DNA from: an uncultured Ancrocorticia sp.
Lineage (GTDB): Bacteria > Actinomycetota > Actinomycetes > Actinomycetales > Actinomycetaceae
DNA length: 5,184 nucleotides
Assembly (NCBI GenBank): GCA_905373325.1
Contig: CAJPTB010000162.1
Location: 1-5,184, forward strand
Direction of reading: 5' to 3'
Under the pieces are notes generated by a model. It was not told the origin of the DNA. It did not search any database and saw nothing but the letters and a program-made list of their open reading frames with translations. Both the position numbers and the translations under genes were made by a program. Every line of letters starts with the position of its first letter. Position 1 is the first letter of the stretch. Below are positions 1-4,679 of this stretch, in pieces.

Positions 1-1028
1 GATCCCCTTCGAAAATTCTGAAAAAAGTATGGTCTTTAGACGGCAAGTATGTGGGTTTAATTATTGATGATGTCAAATCAGATCAGAAAGTCTCTGAATC
101 TAAATCTAATAAGTATGAAAAAGGTTTTTATATTCTAGAAGTAGATACTGGCAAATTTAGAGGTGGATCAATCTATAATCTGAATCAAACTGCTAGGTTT
201 AATCCTAGGGGCAACTTAGATGATGTAGTTGCTGTTAAAGATGGGTTTGTTATTAAAACAGACTTGAAAGAGTTTTATTTTATCGGTTTTGATAATCGTG
301 GACAAGAAATTAATGTTGACTACTCGTTAATAGATAAAAGATATGAAAATTATGAAAATGAATCTAAGATTGATGTAAATCTTCTTGGGGGTGAATCCAA
401 CGGATTCTATATCGGTTTAACTGATGAAAATGAAACTTCGGCGGGTGGCCCCATGCATATTGGTTGGGTTCCTCTGGTTGGTGGAGCTCAATTGGTTACC
501 AAAGCTTCCAGTTCCGAGAATGTTCTAGTTCGCGGTTTCAAGTCCAATGGAAAGGGAAGCTTTGCTTTCATTTCCGGATTCAAAGTTGATGGTTGTCAAA
601 TTGATATAGGAGGTGCGAGAGTGTTTAAGAAGGGACGTCCTGGGCTTTTGTTTTCTGAACTTCCAGATCCTTCCGAAGGGACCTTCCGCGATTTTATAAG
701 TATGCAAACTTCGTCCGATATTGATGAGGTTTACATGTCAATTGTGTTCAATAGTAGAGACTGTGTCAGTGATCCAAACCCGTATGTGAGTATTTATAAA
801 AGTTCTCACGGCAAAGATTTTGAGATAGTTCAAGTTCCAGAGGGGACTCTAGTTTTGATACCTCTTTCCAACGGAAAGAATTTGTACGTTAAAGGTAAAC
901 TCAGTATTGAAAGAGGTTTCCATTCTGATCCATGTTTTGATGATAAATGTAGTTTGGAGGATGAAGATGGTGATCTGAGTGTATCTGGTCTTACTGATGT
1001 TCCGCTTATCTACAGAGGTTCGAGATAG
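1..1028 (+). CDS. 5'-truncated AT-rich protein of unknown function, possible beta-propeller
   Basis: I do not recognise this protein. The frame is open from the first complete codon at base 3 to the TAG at 1026-1028 (341 codons visible). A GTG at 51 could serve as a start, but the 16 codons before it read as the same kind of protein (SLDGKYVGLIIDD runs across it) and no ribosome-binding site precedes it. The gene therefore most likely begins outside the window. SLDGKYVG resembles the repeat signature of WD40/TolB-like propeller blades, and the rest alternates short beta-type stretches with Gly/Asp/Asn turns, so an all-beta, perhaps extracytoplasmic, fold is an inference. Two cysteines lie close together near the C-terminus (CFDDKC). 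No membrane segment is visible. Base composition (about 27% G+C around 61-120, higher later) and use of ATA, AGA and AAA codons differ sharply from everything after base 1083. This suggests a foreign source or a misjoined contig. Confidence 0.72.
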   Translation, partial: SPSKILKKVWSLDGKYVGLIIDDVKSDQKVSESKSNKYEKGFYILEVDTGKFRGGSIYNLNQTARFNPRGNLDDVVAVKDGFVIKTDLKEFYFIGFDNRGQEINVDYSLIDKRYENYENESKIDVNLLGGESNGFYIGLTDENETSAGGPMHIGWVPLVGGAQLVTKASSSENVLVRGFKSNGKGSFAFISGFKVDGCQIDIGGARVFKKGRPGLLFSELPDPSEGTFRDFISMQTSSDIDEVYMSIVFNSRDCVSDPNPYVSIYKSSHGKDFEIVQVPEGTLVLIPLSNGKNLYVKGKLSIERGFHSDPCFDDKCSLEDEDGDLSVSGLTDVPLIYRGSR

Positions 1029-1032
1029 TTTC

Positions 1033-1049
1033 AAATGATCGCATTTTTT
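1033..1049 (+). terminator. possible weak intrinsic terminator after the AT-rich gene
   Basis: A 5-bp stem (AAATG at 1033-1037, CATTT at 1042-1046) with an ATCG loop is followed by T residues to 1049, just after the stop codon. The position is right for a terminator, but the stem is short and AT-rich, so this may be chance in AT-rich DNA. Confidence 0.25.
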
Positions 1050-1082
1050 AGTATGAGAACTGCATCTAACTTTCCATCCAGG

Positions 1083-1243
1083 CTGGTCACGGTGTCGCGC
1101 GGCGAAATAAGCAAGACGGGCTCCATGAGTGCGATGGTCGAGCGTTAAGCATGTTGACGCCTTTCGATTGCGCGGTCGGGCACCGTCCGAGCGTACGAGC
1201 GTGCTCTTCGACGGGTACCTGCCAGCGGCTGCGACCGTTTATC
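1083..1243 (+). pseudogene. decayed duplicate of the leader and N-terminus of the gene at 2012
   Basis: Bases 1083-1165 align with 1960-2056, with gaps in the untranslated part. Shared blocks include TGG-CACGG-G-TCGC, GGGCTC-ATGAGT-CGATG and TGTTGACGCC-TTCGA. In this copy the ATG at 1125 gives only MSAMVER before TAA at 1146, where the intact copy reads MSTMIKR then continues. One base is missing just before the TTGACG block. Beyond 1165 the similarity ends, but the frame from 1162 reads like GC-rich coding sequence (SERTSVLFDGYLPAAATVYP) until it meets the 3' end of pcp. I interpret this as a frameshifted remnant of a related gene whose continuation was lost. It starts almost exactly where the AT-rich DNA stops. 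The duplication is visible directly; calling it a pseudogene is inference. Confidence 0.5.
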
Positions 1244-1837
1244 CTAGGCCTTCCGACCCGCCGCAGCGAGTTCGGATTCCGCTTCCGCCCATTCATAGAG
1301 GGCCGCTGCCAGCGCGTGTACGTCGACGTCGGCGGGCACGTGCAAGAACCCGGCTTTGCCGCCGTATTGGCCGGCAGACTGCACGGCTGTGTAAAGAGCC
1401 GTGTTGCAGACGTAGGTGCCGGCGTGCCAAGAGATCTCGGTTTTCAGACCCCGCTGCGCCAGAAAATCGCTCAGCCTGGCCGCGTCGATCGTGGCAAACA
1501 GGCCGTCCGCTCCCGCGGCGTCCACTTTGGCGCCGGAAAGCGCGAGAGCGTCGTTGTCGACGCCGGCTTGCTCGTTTACTGCAATGCGCTCCACAAGCAA
1601 GCTGCGGGCTTCGGTGGAAAGGCCGGTGCACAGCACGATGCGGGGTCGAAACTGCGCCGACAGACGCTGTATCTGAGTGCGGGCGCGAGTGAAAGAGACG
1701 GGAAGAAGCTGCGCCCGCAGCCGCCCGCAGTCTTGTTGGGAGGCCGCATAGTCAGCCGAAAGAACTTCTACAAGCCTTTGCGTGGGATTGGTCGCATTGT
1801 CGCCAAAGGGTTCGAATCCGGTGATCAGAGCTTCCAT
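1244..1837 (-). CDS. pcp: pyroglutamyl-peptidase I (pyrrolidone-carboxylate peptidase)
   Basis: A cytosolic cysteine peptidase (family C15) that removes N-terminal pyroglutamate from peptides. The 197 residues are near the usual length of 200-215. The N-terminal ITGFEPFGDNATNP matches the family's TGF-PFG----NP opening. The triad is in place: Glu83 in VERIAVN, Cys144 in GTYVCN and His166 in GFLHVP, at positions close to those of the Bacillus enzyme. No signal peptide is seen. The start is ATG at 1835-1837; the frame stays open far upstream (antisense to the next genes), but the family N-terminus begins exactly here. A GGAG stands only 3 nt before the ATG, which is tight. G+C is lower than in priA (about 52% near its 5' end), so a separate origin is possible. 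Codons 106 to 119 (1482-1522) are duplicated, inverted, in the neighbouring gene. The segment fits the Pcp family here, so this is probably the source copy. Confidence 0.93.
   Translation of the reverse strand: MEALITGFEPFGDNATNPTQRLVEVLSADYAASQQDCGRLRAQLLPVSFTRARTQIQRLSAQFRPRIVLCTGLSTEARSLLVERIAVNEQAGVDNDALALSGAKVDAAGADGLFATIDAARLSDFLAQRGLKTEISWHAGTYVCNTALYTAVQSAGQYGGKAGFLHVPADVDVHALAAALYEWAEAESELAAAGRKA
1482..1522 (-). repeat. 41-nt inverted repeat, copy in pcp
   Basis: The reverse complement of this stretch is identical to 2063-2103 over 41 nt, and one mismatch later three more bases agree. It is read in pcp as VDAAGADGLFATIDAA, codons 106-119. It suits the Pcp fold, where it precedes the helix leading to the catalytic Cys region. 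Confidence 0.95.
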
Positions 1838-2011
1838 GCGCTCCAAAATACACCGATTGAAAAGGACGCCTCGTTTGGAAAGGCCGCTGGAAAGCCCGCC
1901 CCGGTCGTTTCGGGGAGCACAACCTCGATCATCTAAGATTGGGCAAGGCCGTCTATGATTGGCCACGGCGTCGCACGTCCAAACGGGCGAGCGGCCGGAC
2001 AAGGGGGCTCT
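1838..2011. other. divergent intergenic region between pcp and the unknown gene
   Basis: These 174 bp separate two divergent genes. Visible items are a perfect short dyad (CCCCG at 1899-1903, CGGGG at 1911-1915, 7-nt loop), which could be an operator or a chance GC hairpin, and a TATGAT at 1954-1959. The right half (from about 1960) has a decayed copy at 1083-1124. No small gene is convincing here. Confidence 0.5.
1954..1959 (+). promoter_or_regulatory. possible -10 element for the gene at 2012
   Basis: TATGAT matches five of six bases of the TATAAT consensus and would put a start of transcription near 1966, about 45 nt before the ATG. No convincing -35 lies at the right distance, so this is weak. 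The upstream decayed copy does not retain the element, because its similarity begins just after it. Confidence 0.3.
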
Positions 2012-2662
2012 ATGAGTACGATGATCAAGCGTTACGCGGTGTTGACGCCCTTCGACCTCCCCGACGCCGCGGGAGCGGACGGCCTGTTTGCCACGATCGA
2101 CGCTGCCGTTGTGATGACAGAGAGCGGGGCGGTGGTTGTACGCGAACTCGCCGCGCCGCAATACGACGAATGGGACATCCGCAACATCGTCGGTCCGGAC
2201 GAGTTCGAAGAGGAAGACCCGGAGGCCGACCCCTCCGACAGCGCGCCGACCGTCGCGGCCTCGCTTTCGAAGCTTTCGCGCTTCGGCGTCGTGCTGCTCG
2301 ACGTCGACCTCGGCACCGACGTCGGAATCGAGGCTGGCGTTTCGGGAACCGTGCGGGCTCGCCGGTTCCTCTCGGGCGAGGCGGGAGAGGAAATCTCCGC
2401 CGGGGCGCTGCTCAACGTCCTCGATCCGCTGGTGGAAAAGCTCATCCTCGGCCAAGAAAAGCCGGAGGACCACGACGCGATCCTCTCCAGCGAGGTGACG
2501 ACCGCCATGATCACGAAGATGGCGCGGGCAAGGAACAGCCGCGGCGAGGGCAAGGCGATTGGCGGGCCGCTCACAGACGAGGATCCGGAAGGCAAAGGCT
2601 CCGACGGCGATTCCCCGGATGGAGGCAAGCCCTCCGGCGGATCCGAGCGTAGCGAGCGGTAG
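2012..2662 (+). CDS. acidic protein of unknown function upstream of priA
   Basis: A 216-residue protein I cannot assign. The start is ATG at 2012 with AAGGGGG (2001-2007) four bases before it; an in-frame ATG at 1955 has no such site. Residues 1-15 match the decayed copy near 1125. Residues 18-31 (DAAGADGLFATIDAA region) are shared exactly with Pcp through an inverted repeat. Residues 32-60 are an alpha/beta-like stretch with EWDIRNIVGP, and 63-78 form a very acidic linker. Residues 88-170 appear to be the main folded part, with a hydrophobic strand (FGVVLLDVDL), Gly turns and a helix (LLNVLDPLVEKLIL). From about 172 on it is Gly/Ser/Asp/Glu-rich and probably disordered. No signal peptide or membrane helix is seen. 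The TAG ends 15 nt before priA, so it is probably cotranscribed with it. The extreme N-terminus looks mosaic, so the first ~31 residues may not represent the family. Confidence 0.75.
   Translation: MSTMIKRYAVLTPFDLPDAAGADGLFATIDAAVVMTESGAVVVRELAAPQYDEWDIRNIVGPDEFEEEDPEADPSDSAPTVAASLSKLSRFGVVLLDVDLGTDVGIEAGVSGTVRARRFLSGEAGEEISAGALLNVLDPLVEKLILGQEKPEDHDAILSSEVTTAMITKMARARNSRGEGKAIGGPLTDEDPEGKGSDGDSPDGGKPSGGSERSER
2063..2103 (+). repeat. 41-nt inverted repeat, copy in the unknown gene
   Basis: Identical to the reverse complement of 1482-1522. It begins seven bases after similarity to the decayed upstream copy ends (about 2056) and occupies codons 18-31 in the same frame as in pcp. It is probably the derived copy, because it sits at a junction between two otherwise unrelated stretches of this protein. 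Confidence 0.95.
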
Positions 2663-2677
2663 GCCGGCGAGGGCCCC

Positions 2678-3577
2678 ATGACTTTGCCGCTTCAGCTGCT
2701 GCCGGCCGTCGACGTGGCGAACGGCCGATCGGTGCGATTGACTCGCGGGGAGGCTTCCTCCGCGCGCTCCTTCGGCGACCCGATGCGGGCCGTCGCCGAC
2801 TTCGTCGAGGCCGGCGCCGCGTGGATTCACCTCGCCGACATCGACGCCGCCTTCGGGCGCGGCTCGAATCGAGCGCTCCTGACGGAGATCGTGAGGGAGG
2901 CCCAGACGCGGCACGGGGTGCGCGTCGAATGGTCCGGGGGAGTGCGCGACGAAGAGAGCCTGCTTGCGGCGGTCGCCAGCGGCGCCGCGCGGGTGAACCT
3001 GGCGACGGGCGCCCTCGCCGACTTCGAATGGGCGGCAAGCGCGATCGAGCGTTTCGGCTCTCAGGTGGCCGTGTGTCTGGACGTGCGCGGCGACGTTCTC
3101 GCGGCGCGGGGCGAATCCGCCGAAGTCGGCAGGCTGTGGGACGTCCTCCCCGCGCTCGAAGAGGCGGGATGCGCCCGGTACGTCGTCACCGACGTGGCGC
3201 GCGACGGCGCGATGAGCGGGCCCAACACGGAGCTGCTCCGCAAGGTTGCGGCCGCTGCAAGGGCCCCAGTCGTCGCTTCGGGCGGAGTCTCGAGCCTTCG
3301 GGACATTCGGATCCTGCGCGGGCTCGCCGCCGTCGGCGTCGATTCGGCGATCCTCGGCAAGGCGCTCTATGAGGGGGCGTTCACGCTGGAACAGGCCATC
3401 GAGGCGGCCGGGGAGCAGAACGCCGCGCCGGCCTGGGAGCAAAGCGCCGGGCTGACCGGAGACGAGGGCGCCAAGTCAGCCGCGGACCGAGAGGGAAGGC
3501 GGAGCCGCGAGCGAGGCGGGCAGACAGCAAAAGGGGCCGAGGTCGCCGAGTCACCCGGAGGAGGGACGAACCCGTGA
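2678..3577 (+). CDS. priA: phosphoribosyl isomerase PriA (HisA, possibly also TrpF activity)
   Basis: A (beta/alpha)8-barrel isomerase converting ProFAR to PRFAR in histidine synthesis; actinobacterial PriA enzymes often also isomerise phosphoribosylanthranilate for tryptophan synthesis. The catalytic Asp pair is present: Asp12 in LLPAVDV and Asp172 in VVTDVARDG. Arg20 (VRL), AFGRGSN (59-64), SGGVRDEES (87-94) and the phosphate-binding SGGV (201-204) and GKAL (227-230) are all family-typical. Two features differ from M. tuberculosis PriA as I recall it. The loop between LDV (134-136) and LWDVL is about four residues shorter, and the expected Arg-Gly-Trp is Arg-Gly-Glu (144-146), so the substrate-contacting Trp is absent. 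The barrel ends near residue 243; a further ~56 residues, rich in Gly, Glu, Arg and Ala, form an unusual tail. The ATG at 2678 has GAGGG four bases upstream. The stop overlaps the next start. Confidence 0.94.
   Translation: MTLPLQLLPAVDVANGRSVRLTRGEASSARSFGDPMRAVADFVEAGAAWIHLADIDAAFGRGSNRALLTEIVREAQTRHGVRVEWSGGVRDEESLLAAVASGAARVNLATGALADFEWAASAIERFGSQVAVCLDVRGDVLAARGESAEVGRLWDVLPALEEAGCARYVVTDVARDGAMSGPNTELLRKVAAAARAPVVASGGVSSLRDIRILRGLAAVGVDSAILGKALYEGAFTLEQAIEAAGEQNAAPAWEQSAGLTGDEGAKSAADREGRRSRERGGQTAKGAEVAESPGGGTNP
3557..3577 (+). promoter_or_regulatory. ribosome-binding site and GTGA overlap coupling priA to the SseB-family gene
   Basis: GGAGGAGGG at 3557-3565 lies eight bases before GTG at 3574-3576, and the TGA of priA is at 3575-3577. 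The strong site fixes the downstream start at this GTG, and the 4-nt overlap suggests translational coupling. Confidence 0.8.
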
Positions 3578-4464
3578 CGGACCGACGCGCGCATGCAGAC
3601 GCGGGAAAGGCCTCGCGCGCGAGCGCCGCAAGCTTGCAGGCGGGCGCAGCAAGGCCCGGGCGCGTCGACGCCGGGAAGCTGGAGCGGCTGCTGCGTCCCA
3701 ACCCCTTCCCCGGGGACATGGGCGAGATGAGCCCCGACATGGCCGCCGCTGTGCATCGGAGCGAGGCTCACTCGGGCTGGGTGGCCGCCTTCGCTCAGGC
3801 GAATCCGGACCCGGGGGCGTCGCTCAAAGGAATTGTCGCGGCCCTCGCCGCGGGGCGGGTTTTGGTTCCGGCCCTTCCGCACGAGCACCCGGGAAGGACG
3901 GACGACGGCGGCGTCGCAGACCACGAATCCGAACCCGATCCCACCGCGGACGCGGCGGCCGAAGCCGCGACCCTTTCCGTCAGAATCCCCGGAGGCCGCT
4001 TCGCGACGCCGGTCTTCTCCTGCGCCGAAAGGCTTTCCGCATGTTACCCGGGGGCGCGCCCCATTCCAGTGCTGGGCGCGAACGCCGCGGCGCGGGCGCT
4101 GACGTTCTCCGGCGTCCTCGCCCTCGACCCGCGGGACAGGAGCGGGAAAGGCTGCATCGCACTCGGCAGAAGCGCGGTCGCCGCCGTCGCCGCCGGGGAA
4201 GAATGGGCGGCGCCGTGGGACAATCCCCGGGTCCTCGAGGGCTTCGAGAGGGCGCTGAGCGAAGGCGGCCACCCAGCCCGAGTGAGCCTCGCTCCGATGC
4301 ACAGCGGCGTCATCAGGCTGTACGTCGCGATCGACGCCGCATCGGAGGCCGACGCTTACCGCGCGGTCGCCGCCGTGGTCGCAGCCGCGGAGGAGGACAA
4401 GTGCCTGCGAGCCCACCTCGACGTCGTCGAAGTCGTTCCTGTGAGCGCAAACTCACATGCGTGA
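3574..4464 (+). CDS. SseB-family protein (SseB N-terminal domain type)
   Basis: A 296-residue protein resembling the actinobacterial SseB-domain proteins commonly found between priA and infC. Their biochemical role is not established, and similarity to the Salmonella secretion protein is in name and domain only. Residues 1-35 are an Ala/Arg-rich leader. The first conserved part runs from NPFPGDMG to the helix and strand LAAGRVLVPAL (91-101). An acidic linker follows (110-131). The second part contains RIPGGRFATPVFSCAERL (137-154), the PIPVLGA segment, LALDPRD (182-188), then WDNPRV and the C-terminal VSLAPMHSGVIRLYVAID strand pair (237-254), ending in a helix and a Val-rich strand. No signal peptide or membrane helix is seen. 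Two 55-nt stretches (codons 57-75 and 228-246) are exact reverse complements of each other. The second fits the family pattern, so the N-terminal copy is probably derived. The family call rests on overall pattern and context, not on invariant residues. Confidence 0.78.
   Translation: MTDRRAHADAGKASRASAASLQAGAARPGRVDAGKLERLLRPNPFPGDMGEMSPDMAAAVHRSEAHSGWVAAFAQANPDPGASLKGIVAALAAGRVLVPALPHEHPGRTDDGGVADHESEPDPTADAAAEAATLSVRIPGGRFATPVFSCAERLSACYPGARPIPVLGANAAARALTFSGVLALDPRDRSGKGCIALGRSAVAAVAAGEEWAAPWDNPRVLEGFERALSEGGHPARVSLAPMHSGVIRLYVAIDAASEADAYRAVAAVVAAAEEDKCLRAHLDVVEVVPVSANSHA
3744..3798 (+). repeat. 55-nt inverted repeat, left copy inside the SseB-family gene
   Basis: An exact reverse complement of 4255-4309; the bases just outside both ends differ. 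Here it is read as AVHRSEAHSGWVAAFAQ (codons 57-75). With the right copy it encloses 456 bp (3799-4254), a multiple of three. Confidence 0.97.
4255..4309 (-). repeat. 55-nt inverted repeat, right copy inside the SseB-family gene
   Basis: An exact reverse complement of 3744-3798. In the gene's frame it reads LSEGGHPARVSLAPMHSG (codons 228-246). This joins smoothly to the following IRLYVAID strand, so it is the likelier original. Confidence 0.97.
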
Positions 4465-4509
4465 CGGGCCCGAAATCTCAAGGCCTTATCGCGGTGCGGC
4501 CCGCCGTTC

Positions 4510-4518
4510 TGTTATAGT
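4510..4518 (+). promoter_or_regulatory. extended -10 promoter for infC
   Basis: TGTTATAGT has TGn directly before TATAGT (five of six to consensus), in an otherwise very GC-rich stretch 46-54 nt after the SseB-family stop. No -35 match is seen at 16-18 nt, as is usual for extended -10 promoters. Transcription would begin near 4525, giving a leader of about 155 nt before the ATC start. Confidence 0.55.
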
Positions 4519-4524
4519 TTCAGG

Positions 4525-4679
4525 CGACCGACCGGCACAAGCCGGAACGCAAGTGGAGACACTCCCACCTGATGCCTTCGAATCTCGCGATCGAAAGGAA
4601 TCGGGTCAGATCGGGCCCAGACCCTTTCCTTCGGGCAGTTCTCCGTGCGCGTGCACGTCGAGGAAACGAAGGAATAGCC
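4525..4679 (+). promoter_or_regulatory. structured 5' leader of infC
   Basis: Three hairpins can be drawn by eye. The first is CCGGC/GCCGG at 4532-4545 with an ACAA loop. The second is GTGGAG/CTCCCAC at 4553-4568 with one bulge. The third, the largest, runs 4595-4631: AAGGAA with TTCCTT and GGGTC with GACCC, separated by a small internal loop. None is followed by a T-run, so they are not simple terminators. infC-rpmI-rplT operons in other bacteria are controlled through such leaders by IF3 or L20; a similar role here is inference. An ATG at 4572, in frame with infC and with no stop between, lies within this region and is discussed under infC. Confidence 0.45.
4669..4674 (+). promoter_or_regulatory. 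ribosome-binding site that decides the ATC start of infC
   Basis: AAGGAA stands five bases before ATC at 4680-4682, the ideal distance. A second purine run, GAGGA (4660-4664), lies further upstream. This site is the main argument for the ATC start over the in-frame ATG at 4572, which has only a poorly spaced GGAG in front of it. Confidence 0.6.

Noticed and set aside
1..1080. Phage or transposon gene in the AT-rich segment
   Set aside because: No transposase, integrase or structural phage motif and no terminal repeats are visible.
1151..1936. A 261-codon plus-strand frame opposite pcp
   Set aside because: It is antisense to an enzyme with intact catalytic residues; its first codons come from the decayed duplicate, and the rest is a shadow.
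2012..2060. Possible homology of YAVLTPFD to the Pcp N-terminal TGFEPFG
   Set aside because: The resemblance covers only a few residues and needs a gap. The upstream decayed copy shows it belongs to another gene start.
1482..2103. CRISPR array or uptake-signal interpretation of the repeats
   Set aside because: There are only two copies, inverted and more than 500 bp apart, read as protein in both places, with no spacers or cas genes.
1244..3442. A 732-codon open frame on the minus strand running through pcp and antisense to the unknown gene and priA
   Set aside because: Only its last 197 codons are a recognisable protein (Pcp). The rest is Arg/Gly-rich antisense of GC-rich genes, and the Pcp N-terminus begins cleanly at 1837.
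3367..4416. A 349-codon minus-strand frame antisense to the SseB-family gene
   Set aside because: Its composition is typical of antisense frames in GC-rich DNA and it has no start context. It matters only as the reading an inversion would expose.
4440..4457. Hairpin TGTGAG/CTCACA at the end of the SseB-family gene as a terminator
   Set aside because: It has six base pairs inside coding sequence and no T-run after it, so it is not supportable as a terminator.
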